A DNA stretch of 12,650 nucleotides from Deltaproteobacteria bacterium. Lineage in GTDB: Bacteria > Desulfobacterota_B > Binatia > UBA9968. Numbering within the stretch: the first letter of the stretch is position 1; each line of letters opens with the position of its first letter. The stretch lies in the NCBI GenBank assembly GCA_005879255.1, contig VBKY01000130.1, forward strand, positions 1 to 12,650, in the 5' to 3' direction. The notes under the pieces were generated by a model. The model worked only from the letters and a program-made list of their open reading frames with translations. It made no database searches and was not told the DNA's origin. Shown piece after piece: positions 1 to 6,143 of the stretch. Position numbers and translations under genes: made by a program.

Positions 1-429
1 CTGAGGCTGCGCCAGAAGATAGTCCAGGCCTTTGCCCATGTAATATTTGATCTGGTCCGCAGTGAGAGTTAAGCGGGCATCCCCACGGTTTAGGGCCGCC
101 TTATCTCCTTTCCAATGGGAGGCCATGTCAGGAGCGACGCAGATATATCCGTAAGCGGCAAACTTGGCCGCGAGATCTAGGGTGTGTTGCACTAGCCCAT
201 AACGTTCATGGCCCAGGATGATAGCCCTAAATGGCGTCTTGCCTTGCTGCGGCGCTGTCAAGAAGGCTCGCGTACCTTCACCGACGTCCACCCACGATGT
301 ATTGGCTCCAATATAATTCCGCTCTGGCATTGCCGCACCTGCTAAAGCGACCGTACCTATCGCCCCGCCTCCGAGCCCCATTAAGAAGCTTCTTCGAGAA
401 AGACCTTCTTCTTTTGTTTCTTTCTCCAT
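1..429 (-). CDS. Dienelactone hydrolase-like protein with Tat signal, partial (C-terminus off window)
   Basis: The frame is open from an ATG at 427-429 to the left edge and gives 143 N-terminal residues. The start has a strong Shine-Dalgarno (AAAGGAGG) about 10 bases upstream. Residues 11-16 (SRRSFL) fit the twin-arginine motif and are followed by a Gly/Ala-rich hydrophobic stretch at about 17-33, so I infer folded export through Tat. From residue 45 the sequence matches the N-terminal part of the dienelactone hydrolase alpha/beta-hydrolase fold: a beta strand (AIILGHERYGL, about 69-79) and then a helix and strand ending in CVAPDM. Glu75 after His74 matches the conserved HE of the family, which contacts the nucleophile. 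The Cys-Asp-His triad lies beyond the window and cannot be checked. The family hydrolyses lactones and esters in ring-cleavage pathways. An exported member is less usual than a cytoplasmic one. It lies 161 bp downstream of the BKACE gene on the same strand. Confidence 0.8.
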   Translation of the reverse strand, partial: MEKETKEEGLSRRSFLMGLGGGAIGTVALAGAAMPERNYIGANTSWVDVGEGTRAFLTAPQQGKTPFRAIILGHERYGLVQHTLDLAAKFAAYGYICVAPDMASHWKGDKAALNRGDARLTLTADQIKYYMGKGLDYLLAQPQ

Positions 430-590
430 GTTTCTCTCGCCTCCTTTCTAACGCCGAAGACTATGCCGCATCGTTAAAGCGCCTAAAGCAAAAATGGGCT
501 CGCGTCAACAAAAGTGACCCCGCTTCCGATGATCAGGAGGTCTCTACCCAATCGGAGCAATTGTCGAGCATTATCTTCGAGCCGGTCTCA

Positions 591-1463
591 TTAACTTTGG
601 AGCCGTTGCGTATGCAAGCCCAGAATCTTGCGCGCATCATCCGGCGTCGCGATTTCCCTGCCGAGCTCGGTAGCGATACGAACGATGCGCTCGACGAGCT
701 GCGCGTTGCTTTTCGCGGGCACGCCCTCGGCATAGTAGGGAATGTCTTGCGTGCCGAGCCGCACATGTCCGCCCTTGATGATAACGAACGTCAACATGCG
801 GGTCTGACCGAGCGGCCCGGCAGTTCCGCGCGCAGTCACTGAGTAAACGGCATCGGCAGGAAGAGTGTTGATCCGGTGATCGATCTCTTCCAACGTCGGC
901 GGAGACCAGGTGCCGCCCGGAGTGCCGAACAACAGCTCCAACCAATAAGGCTTTTCCACCAGCCCTTGTTTTGCCAAATATTCAAAGTTCCACAAACCGC
1001 CGGCGTGCCAAATTTCCCAGTGAGGTTTGACTCCATACTCCAGACAGTTGCGGGCGTATTCCTCCAACTCCTTTCGCGTGTGGGAGTAGTAGACGTCGTA
1101 GTCGCCGCGATCCGGGTGACGTCGCCGATAGTCATGGTTGGTGAGCGACACTGCGAAGAAATCCGGTTTCCCGGTACCCAACTGAAGCAACGGCTTGCGC
1201 TCTTCCCAGGGCGCACCGGCCTGGCCGAAATCGATCAACACATCGCAGCGCTTGCGGATCTCTTCAGCCAGACGTCCCCAACGGTCAGGGATGATCTTTC
1301 CTTGTTCATCGTGCGGCCCATGGAAGTGAACAATGCTTGCGCCGGCCGCACGCGCCGCCACTGCGGACTCGCCCAACTCCTCCCAGGTCGCAGGGATCGC
1401 CGGCAGAGAAGGATTAGCTGAACCCGGATAGCCCAGCGCGGCGAAAATAATTAGCTTCTCCAT
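591..1463 (-). CDS. Beta-keto acid cleavage enzyme family protein (BKACE, DUF849)
   Basis: This is a 290-residue protein, close to the usual family length. Known BKACEs are Zn-dependent TIM barrels that condense a beta-keto acid with acetyl-CoA to give acetoacetate and a new CoA ester. Visible family features are the HxH zinc motif at His46/His48 after GASIVH, Glu150 in the HWEIW strand, the Arg235 strand VRLG, Asp240, and the C-terminal KSNAQLVERIVRIATELGRE helix. The third zinc ligand in characterised members is a Glu just before that Asp. Here the codon is CAA (Gln239). The N-terminal segment that normally reads like TGAE is also divergent (GYPGS). The protein therefore probably belongs to a distant subfamily with a different substrate or altered chemistry. 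The start has AAGGTG four bases upstream. It lies 53 bp after the nitrilase-like gene and is probably co-transcribed with it. Confidence 0.85.
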   Translation of the reverse strand: MEKLIIFAALGYPGSANPSLPAIPATWEELGESAVAARAAGASIVHFHGPHDEQGKIIPDRWGRLAEEIRKRCDVLIDFGQAGAPWEERKPLLQLGTGKPDFFAVSLTNHDYRRRHPDRGDYDVYYSHTRKELEEYARNCLEYGVKPHWEIWHAGGLWNFEYLAKQGLVEKPYWLELLFGTPGGTWSPPTLEEIDHRINTLPADAVYSVTARGTAGPLGQTRMLTFVIIKGGHVRLGTQDIPYYAEGVPAKSNAQLVERIVRIATELGREIATPDDARKILGLHTQRLQS

Positions 1464-1516
1464 ACGACACCTTGGTTTCCAGAAGATCGAGCGTTCTTAT
1501 GACTTCTACAAGATGT

Positions 1517-2569
1517 TCATGATGCCTTCGGCTTGATGTACGTGCCTCGATCCACGAGCTTTTGGTACACCCCCGGAAAAAAACTCAGCCGCCCTTTGGC
1601 TGTGTCCTCAGGGACCGCGGTTGCGTAACGGTTCTTAGTGTAAATATCTTGAGCATAGATCTCGCGATAGAGATCCGTCCGTAACTCTGCCAGCGGAGAA
1701 TCATGAGCATCGGCTCTTCGCTCGCGAAGGGCTTCGATATCGATCACAGCCGCGCAGGCCGCCTCTCCAGGGTATGGCGATGTTCCGATGATTTGTCCGT
1801 TGAAGTCGACGATCATTGAGTGACCGGCCCACCGTTGTCCGACCCGCTCCTCGGAGACGAACTTACCGTAATTGGCTGCCATTACGTAGAACATGTTCTC
1901 AAAGGCTCGCGCGCGATTCATCGTTTCCCATCGCCCGCTGGCTACAGAAGGCTCTGGCTGAGGACCGAGAATCAGGATCTCAGCACCGTTGAGAGCCATC
2001 GCACGAGCCGCTTCAGGACAGACTCGGTCATGGGCGATGAGAGTTCCGATTTTTCCGAGCGGAGTGTCGGCAACCGGAAAAAAAGTTTCGAGGATCGTTC
2101 TGCCGCGTCCGTACAGCTCGTAATACTTGTCCATGACGTCGTAGGGGCTTAAAGTTTTCTCGGTGCCTAGATGGGTATGGATTTTCCGGTACTTGTAAAT
2201 GACTTCGCCTTTGGGATCGACGATAAAAAAGCAGGTGAAAAAAGTATCTTTGAAATTGCCGTCGTATTCGAGCGCAGAAGTGGCCACGTAGACTTCGTCT
2301 CTTTTTGCGGCGTCGCTGACGGCGCGGGTTTCCGCGCCGGGAATCTCAATGGCGATCTTTTCAATCATCTCCTTGACCGAATAGCCGTGGTTATGCGCGT
2401 GGGTATCAAAGGCAACGAGCTTGTTCGGAATATTATGGCCAAAGTAGGGATGCCGAACCGAGGTATGTGTAACCTTGCAGGCCCGGACGAAATTATCGAT
2501 CACGTCTTGCCGATTGAAGCATTCCTTGACCCGCGTCTGAATTAGAACCGCCGAATACTTGGATTCCAT
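1517..2569 (-). CDS. Nitrilase-superfamily (carbon-nitrogen hydrolase-like) protein with altered triad
   Basis: From the ATG at 2567-2569 the product has 350 residues. The frame extends upstream to 2620, but that ATG overlaps a promoter -10 candidate. The 2569 start has AGAGGA four bases away, so I prefer it. The fold is recognisable: YRKIH strand (Lys129, the expected catalytic lysine), PLGKIGTLI strand, PEAARAMALNGAEIL helix, and a GQIIGTSPYPGEAACAAVIDIEAL C-terminal strand. The family normally uses Glu-Lys-Cys. Here the Cys position in the usual ICYD motif is Ala179 (IAHD), and the usual FPE motif appears as Phe54-Asp55-Thr56. Cys184 sits five residues later. The frame is continuous and the residues are clear in the DNA. 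It may be a non-catalytic homologue or use other chemistry. Amidase activity cannot be assumed. It is the first gene of a probable minus-strand operon with the BKACE gene. Confidence 0.78.
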   Translation of the reverse strand: MESKYSAVLIQTRVKECFNRQDVIDNFVRACKVTHTSVRHPYFGHNIPNKLVAFDTHAHNHGYSVKEMIEKIAIEIPGAETRAVSDAAKRDEVYVATSALEYDGNFKDTFFTCFFIVDPKGEVIYKYRKIHTHLGTEKTLSPYDVMDKYYELYGRGRTILETFFPVADTPLGKIGTLIAHDRVCPEAARAMALNGAEILILGPQPEPSVASGRWETMNRARAFENMFYVMAANYGKFVSEERVGQRWAGHSMIVDFNGQIIGTSPYPGEAACAAVIDIEALRERRADAHDSPLAELRTDLYREIYAQDIYTKNRYATAVPEDTAKGRLSFFPGVYQKLVDRGTYIKPKAS

Positions 2570-2619
2570 AGTTTCCTCTTGCGTGCGATATTCAATCGAA
2601 GTAATGAACGCGCAGTGCA

Positions 2620-2649
2620 TTTATATTGCGACTCCGAAACAATTAGCAA
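2620..2649 (-). promoter_or_regulatory. Candidate sigma70-type promoter for the minus-strand operon
   Basis: On the minus strand TTGCTA (2644-2649) is followed after 18 bases by TATAAA (2620-2625). This would start transcription near 2612 and leave a leader of about 40 bases before the preferred nitrilase ATG. It argues against the upstream ATG at 2618-2620. Prediction is by eye only. Confidence 0.4.
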
Positions 2650-2735
2650 GGCATGCGATGTGACTACACTAAATAACCTTGCAGCAAGCTGCGGGGTATC
2701 AGAACTCAGCGATGAGATTTGTCTTAAAGTCGTCA

Positions 2736-2801
2736 CCCGAATGTTTTTATCGGGGGTCCAGTTTCGGATCGCCTGGATTCCCGCTTAAAGCATGCGGGAA
2801 T
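2736..2801. repeat. REP-like element of three consecutive hairpins
   Basis: Three back-to-back inverted repeats are visible. CCCGA (2736-2740) pairs with TCGGG (2750-2754). TCCAG (2757-2761) pairs with CTGGA (2773-2777). ATTCCCGC (2777-2784) pairs with GCGGGAAT (2794-2801). The last motif, followed by GACGG, resembles dispersed extragenic palindromes common in environmental proteobacterial genomes. Only one copy is in this window, so dispersal is an inference. Confidence 0.55.
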
Positions 2802-2879
2802 GACGGACTTCGGATAGGCAATTTACTTAACATAGGGGGAATCGAACACAGAGATTAAACGACAAGAAACGAGGTTAAA

Positions 2880-3884
2880 ATGATCGCACGTACAATCGAT
2901 ATTCATAATCACGGCTATTCCAAGAAGTTCATTGATTGCTGCCGCCGCGGCGAAGGCGAGCGTTACGGGATTCGCCTGGTCAATGACTCCAAAGGCGAAG
3001 TGCTGCTGCGCCCGGACGGCGTCTCCTTCCTGTTGCAACAAAAGAGAACCGACTATCCCGCCCAGCTGAGCCAGTTGGCCACGGTCGGCATCGACGCCAT
3101 CATTCTGTCAACGCTGCCCTATGCAAATTTTGGCGCATGTGAGGAGAAAACCGTTGTCTGGGCGTGCCAACGCGCCAACGACGGCTTTGCCGAAATCCAA
3201 CAGGAATATCCCGGCCGCATTTACGGGATGGGCATGGTGCCTTTGCCCTACGGTCGCGCGGCGGCAGATGAGTTGAACCGCGCCACACAGGAGTTAGCTT
3301 TGCGCGCCGTGCAAATTCTCTCGAGCGTCGAGGGCCGCAATCTTGACGATCCCGAGTTTTTGCCTTTTTTTGAACGGGCTGAAGAACTTCAAATTACGCT
3401 GCTCGTCCATCCGGATGTTCGGGTGAGGAGAGACCGCATGGATGATTACTATCTACAGAACCTGATCGGCAACCCAGTGGAAACGGCGGTAGGAATTGCC
3501 AGCTTGATTTTTGGCGGCGTGCTGGAACGTTTTCCCAAGCTAAAACTCGTCTTCGCCCACGGTGGCGGTGTTGCGCCGAGCCTCATCGGCAGGTGGCGGC
3601 ACGGCCACGCCAATCGCTCCGAGCCGCGCGCGAAGTTCACCGGCTCGGTCGATGAAATGTTCAGTCGCTTGTACTTCGACACCGTGGTGTACGACGCACA
3701 CGTCCTGCGCTTCCTGGTCGACACGTTCGGCGCAGATCACGTGCTTCTCGGCACCGACCACTCCGGTGATATGTCATCCTGGCGCGACGTGCCGAAGATC
3801 CGCGATCTAGATTTCCTAACTGAAACCCAAAAAGAACAAATCCTCGGTGGCAATGCGGCACGCCTGCTGGGTTTAGAATCGTGA
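2880..3884 (+). CDS. Amidohydrolase 2 (ACMSD-like) family protein
   Basis: This 334-residue metal-dependent TIM barrel belongs to the amidohydrolase-2 group, which includes aminocarboxymuconate-semialdehyde and aromatic-acid decarboxylases. All expected metal and catalytic positions are present: His9-x-His11 (DIHNHG), His177 (LLVHPD), His227 (VFAHGGG) and Asp293 followed by His294 (GTDHSGD). The C-terminal ILGGNAARLLGL motif is the standard family ending. The start ATG has GAGG six bases upstream. The reaction is probably a non-oxidative decarboxylation or hydration of a carboxylated ring or ring-fission product, and the substrate cannot be read from sequence. It is divergent from the BKACE/nitrilase/dienelactone-hydrolase genes, which suggests shared use in catabolism of an aromatic or lactone-type compound. 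Confidence 0.88.
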   Translation: MIARTIDIHNHGYSKKFIDCCRRGEGERYGIRLVNDSKGEVLLRPDGVSFLLQQKRTDYPAQLSQLATVGIDAIILSTLPYANFGACEEKTVVWACQRANDGFAEIQQEYPGRIYGMGMVPLPYGRAAADELNRATQELALRAVQILSSVEGRNLDDPEFLPFFERAEELQITLLVHPDVRVRRDRMDDYYLQNLIGNPVETAVGIASLIFGGVLERFPKLKLVFAHGGGVAPSLIGRWRHGHANRSEPRAKFTGSVDEMFSRLYFDTVVYDAHVLRFLVDTFGADHVLLGTDHSGDMSSWRDVPKIRDLDFLTETQKEQILGGNAARLLGLES

Positions 3885-4343
3885 AGGACTAATATTCAAA
3901 GCCGCGGCACTACGTCTGCCGGCCACTGATCTTAATCATCCGCGAATCACCTATGTGTCGATCGTGGAACTCGCCGACAAGAATCGCAGTGCCGGAACGG
4001 ACCATTTTATAGTTGACTCCATGGTTGGCAGTTGCCAGTATGGTATCGAGCGGTGACCACGGGTCCAAAAACTGGGTTAGAGATCATTGTCCCAGGGCGT
4101 CAGGACAAGTCCGAACGGACAATTAATCCTGAAATCAGGAGCGCCAATCTCTTTGTGGCGCCGCTCTTTGCACGCAATAATAGAACACTGGTGGCTTCTG
4201 GATCTCTTCCCGCCATAGCCAAGGAGCCCACATTTGATAAGCCGCTCAATACGTTTGACTTGCTGCGCCCAATGGTGATCAACGCTCATTCCGTTTCCCT
4301 AGGTTACAGGTGAAACATCGCCAATTCATGTAGTGGCACAGAG
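3885..4343. other. Gene-poor stretch with possible remnants
   Basis: No gene can be supported here. A frame open from before 3883 to a TGA at 4054-4056 reads protein-like (for example ITYVSIVELADKN and GTDHFIVDS) but has no start or ribosome site, so it may be the tail of a lost gene. Another open frame at 4032-4313 has no family features and no Shine-Dalgarno. Two short inverted repeats sit side by side: GTCCG/CGGAC (4109-4120) and TCCTGA/TCAGGA (4127-4140). Confidence 0.4.
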
Positions 4344-4654
4344 ATGAACAAGTACGAGAGAATCTCTTTGCACGGTCGCTTCAAGGGGAAAAAGATCGAG
4401 CTCGCTCCCACCGAGGGGATGGACATGTTTCAGAGCATAGCCGACGACTTCATGGAGGCAATCTTCAGCATGGCACCCGGTTCCTACCTCATCACCGACG
4501 AATCAAGTCTAAGGGTGTCGAGGATATGGAGTTGGCGGATATGTACCACAAGGTTTTGGATGTCTACGGTGTAGATGTATCCGACATCACCTCCGGCAAC
4601 CTCATAGAAATATTTGCGCGAATTCATAAGTACACGTCCGGGCAACCAACGTAG
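4344..4654 (+). pseudogene. Small protein of unknown function, frameshifted
   Basis: The frame begins MNKYERISLHGRFKGKKIEL and reads as a compact acidic protein for about 55 residues, through GSYLITDESS. It then turns into low-quality sequence. The shifted frame from about 4508 resumes a protein-like reading (GVEDMELADMYHKVLDVYGVDVSDITSGNLIEIFARIHKY split across the join) to a TAG at 4652-4654. This is consistent with a one-base loss near 4503-4512. The restored product would be about 103 residues. I do not recognise a named domain. The next gene starts 52 bases later on the same strand and both look like parts of one unit. The shift could be a true lesion or an assembly error, and a repaired frame would make this an ordinary small gene. 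Confidence 0.6.
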
Positions 4655-4706
4655 GTACGGAGTTCCGGGACATAGGACTAATCTGTTCCAAAGGTAGGAC
4701 GGAAAG

Positions 4707-5102
4707 ATGGGGCTGGAAGATACACACCTTGACGTATTACAAAACATCGAATTCGCCATCGTGAGCGTCTATCGAGAGCACGACGATCTTGTTGACTATG
4801 GCGTGATGCGTGCACTGGATGCGTTGATCGACGTTTATCGTTCGGAGTCTCGTGGGCATACTCCGAAGACAGTTCATCTGCCCGAAGTCGAGTCCCTCGT
4901 CGCGCAACGCATACAAGAGATATGCGAATTCAGGCTGGGCCGAAAGGAGTTAGCCGTTGAGATTCAAGCGGCACGCGGAGAAATCACAACGGCGGAAGAG
5001 ATCGTTGCGTGCCTAAGGAAGATTCGCAAATCGGTAGATAGATGGAATAGACAAGGGGGAAAGCAAGGTTATTTGCAGTTTATTGAGGAGTATGTGGAAT
5101 GA
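4707..5102 (+). CDS. Conserved-looking hypothetical protein
   Basis: This 131-residue protein begins MGLEDTHLDVLQNIEFAIV and appears almost entirely helical, with no signal peptide, membrane segment or Cys-rich motif. The C-terminal part (EEIVACLRKIRKSVDRWNRQGG followed by a short helix) is basic and amphipathic. The start is supported by a purine-rich ribosome site (GGACGGAAAG) directly upstream. Its spacing to the frameshifted gene before it (52 bp) and the zinc-ribbon gene after it (71 bp) suggests a small operon. I cannot assign a function. The composition would suit a cytoplasmic helical-bundle protein that works with the upstream partner. Confidence 0.7.
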   Translation: MGLEDTHLDVLQNIEFAIVSVYREHDDLVDYGVMRALDALIDVYRSESRGHTPKTVHLPEVESLVAQRIQEICEFRLGRKELAVEIQAARGEITTAEEIVACLRKIRKSVDRWNRQGGKQGYLQFIEEYVE

Positions 5103-5173
5103 CCAACCAAGAGTGGTAAGGGCCTGCTCAGCGCTCCCTGTGTTAAACAATCTGTCAAGAAAGAAATCGAAAG

Positions 5174-5542
5174 ATGGGACATTGGTGTAGAATTTGTGAT
5201 CGCAATAGGGCGAATGAAAAATTCTCAGCAAAGGGACATAAGAACCATATCTGCAAAGACTGCGCAAAAAAACCAAAAGAAGATATTGAAATCATAGATC
5301 AAGAGCAAGAAATCTTGCGCTATTTGAATCAGTCAAATATTTCGCCGAAAAATCTGTCGAGGCTTGAACAGTTGGCGAAATCTCAAAATCAAAGAATTGC
5401 GGAACTGGCAGCCATTGTGTTGGAGGTTGGGCGAATCAAGCCCCATAAACGACGGAGATTGAAATTTTTAGCGAGAGGGCATCGGGAACTACTTCGAAAG
5501 TTAGATGATACCGGGCTAATTATGGCCCATTATGATGGCTGA
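5174..5542 (+). CDS. Zinc-ribbon protein of unknown function
   Basis: This 122-residue protein starts MGHWCRIC. Cys5xxCys8 and Cys27xxCys30 form a likely four-cysteine zinc site, with His22 and His25 between them. The rest is helical and strongly basic (for example KPHKRRRLKFLARGHRELLRKL at about 88-109), which suits a nucleic-acid-binding role by inference. The DNA is visibly more AT-rich than its neighbours and uses more A/T-ending codons, hinting at a separate origin. The ribosome site is weak (GAAAG next to the ATG). A 9-bp-stem hairpin follows 13 bases after the stop. Confidence 0.7.
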   Translation: MGHWCRICDRNRANEKFSAKGHKNHICKDCAKKPKEDIEIIDQEQEILRYLNQSNISPKNLSRLEQLAKSQNQRIAELAAIVLEVGRIKPHKRRRLKFLARGHRELLRKLDDTGLIMAHYDG

Positions 5543-5555
5543 TTTATAAGCTAAT

Positions 5556-5584
5556 GTAAGCGGCTGCACCGAACCGCCGCTTAC
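5556..5584 (+). terminator. Hairpin downstream of the zinc-ribbon gene
   Basis: GTAAGCGGC (5556-5564) pairs perfectly with GCCGCTTAC (5576-5584) around an 11-base loop. There is no T-tract after it, so intrinsic termination is uncertain. It could also be an mRNA 3'-end stabiliser or the edge of a repeat. Confidence 0.35.
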
Positions 5585-5648
5585 TCGAATTGGCACCGGA
5601 CAGCACCAGCAGGAGAAGCCGGGCACTAACTGTAGACGCACAGCTCTC

Positions 5649-5882
5649 TCCAGAGAAGCTGTAGATGCCGGTGGGCTCATGTCCTACGGGGCGGACCTCG
5701 CGGACAGCTACCGGCGCGTTGCCACCTATGTGGACAGAATCCTGAAGGGTGCCAAGCCCGCCGACCTTCCTGTCGAGCAGCCGACCAAGTTTGAGCTCGT
5801 GATCAATCTCAAGACGGCGAAGCAGATCGGCCTCACGATCCCGCCGGACGTGCTCGCCCGGGCGAACAAGTTGATCAAGTGA
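5649..5882 (+). pseudogene. 3' stub of an ABC substrate-binding protein gene (PF04392 type)
   Basis: Only the last part of the family remains: [19 protein letters not shown], the [16 protein letters not shown] segment and the C-terminal [14 protein letters not shown] helix to TGA at 5880-5882. Homology to the complete copies at 7904 and 8912 begins near 5652, and nothing before it matches the missing three-quarters. The final 99 bases of this stub plus spacer (5820-5918) are identical to 8795-8893. An ATG at 5679 lies inside the conserved LMSYG motif and is not a real start. Confidence 0.85.
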
Positions 5883-5918
5883 GAAGAGGCGAGTGTCAAG
5901 TGTCGAGTGACGAGTGGA
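5820..5918. repeat. 99-bp exact direct repeat, copy 1
   Basis: This block is identical to 8795-8893. It covers the last codons of the binding-protein stub, the stop codon and the heptamer spacer. The flanks diverge immediately on both sides. Confidence 0.85.
5891..5918 (+). repeat. Heptamer tandem repeat (GAGTGTC family), four units
   Basis: Units are GAGTGTC, AAGTGTC, GAGTGAC and GAGTGGA. The array starts 8 bases after the stop of the binding-protein stub. The same family occurs at 8866-8893 (four units) and 11010-11030 (three units). Confidence 0.75.
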
Positions 5919-5934
5919 GAGAGCAGAGAAAAAC

Positions 5935-6050
5935 ATGCAGAGAAAAATCACCGTCCTTTCCCTTTGCGCTGTGCTCTTTGTTCTTTGCATTTTGCGTTTC
6001 AGTCGAGCGGCAGCAGCCGAAAGAAAGTCCTGCGGATAGGGTACTGTCGG
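5935..6050 (+). pseudogene. 5' stub of an ABC substrate-binding protein gene
   Basis: The ATG at 5935 opens a family-type signal peptide (MQRKITVLSLCAVLFVLC), but the frame is lost in the following bases. The conserved region that reads QQPKKVLRIGYL in other copies survives here only as DNA similarity around 6010-6045, with an extra A in the GAAAGAAAG run. Homology stops by about 6050 and the vapBC region begins. The bases just upstream (5899-5936) are identical to 11011-11048, the upstream sequence of another truncated copy. Confidence 0.7.
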
Positions 6051-6077
6051 CATTTGACCCGCGCCGACTTAACGCTC

Positions 6078-6106
6078 TTGCCAAGTCACTCTGTGATCGA
6101 TACTAT
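6078..6106 (+). promoter_or_regulatory. Promoter candidate for vapBC
   Basis: TTGCCA (6078-6083) and TACTAT (6101-6106) are separated by exactly 17 bases. The predicted start near 6113 gives a leader of about 30 bases with AAGGAG at 6133-6138, five bases before the vapB ATG. Confidence 0.5.
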
Positions 6107-6132
6107 TTTCGTAATACCAACTCGCTATCGAT
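6096..6132. promoter_or_regulatory. Inverted repeat, candidate VapBC operator
   Basis: ATCGATA (6096-6102) is the exact reverse complement of TATCGAT (6126-6132), with 23 bases between. The left arm overlaps the -10 box and the right arm abuts the ribosome site. AbrB-type antitoxins commonly autoregulate by binding such repeats, and binding here is an inference. Confidence 0.4.
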
Positions 6133-6143
6133 AAGGAGACGTT

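Larger units (their letters stand above)
2570..2879. other. Divergent intergenic region
   Basis: This 310-bp spacer lies between two divergently transcribed catabolic genes. It holds the minus-strand promoter candidate (2620-2649) and a three-hairpin element (2736-2801). I see no credible coding frame and no clear plus-strand promoter for the amidohydrolase gene. Confidence 0.6.

Noticed and set aside
231..842. Long plus-strand open frame opposite the dienelactone hydrolase and BKACE genes
   Set aside because: It is Arg/Leu/Ser-rich low-complexity sequence, has no family features and is antisense to two well-supported genes.
876..1421. 181-codon plus-strand open frame
   Set aside because: It is the antisense shadow of the BKACE gene and has no ribosome site or recognisable motif.
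2018..2020. Cys184 of the nitrilase-like protein as the canonical nucleophile
   Set aside because: It lies five residues past the conserved ICYD position in the alignment, so it is not the standard nucleophile. It stays only as an alternative.
2618..2620. Upstream ATG as start of the nitrilase-like gene
   Set aside because: It overlaps the -10 candidate, has no ribosome site, and the 2569 ATG has AGAGGA at proper spacing.
4032..4313. 93-codon plus-strand open frame in the gene-poor stretch
   Set aside because: It has no Shine-Dalgarno, no motif and unremarkable composition, and overlapping minus-strand frames are equally open.
5544..6053. 169-codon minus-strand open frame
   Set aside because: It reads through the heptamer repeat (STRHSTLDTR pattern) and the antisense of a binding-protein stub, so it is a repeat artefact.
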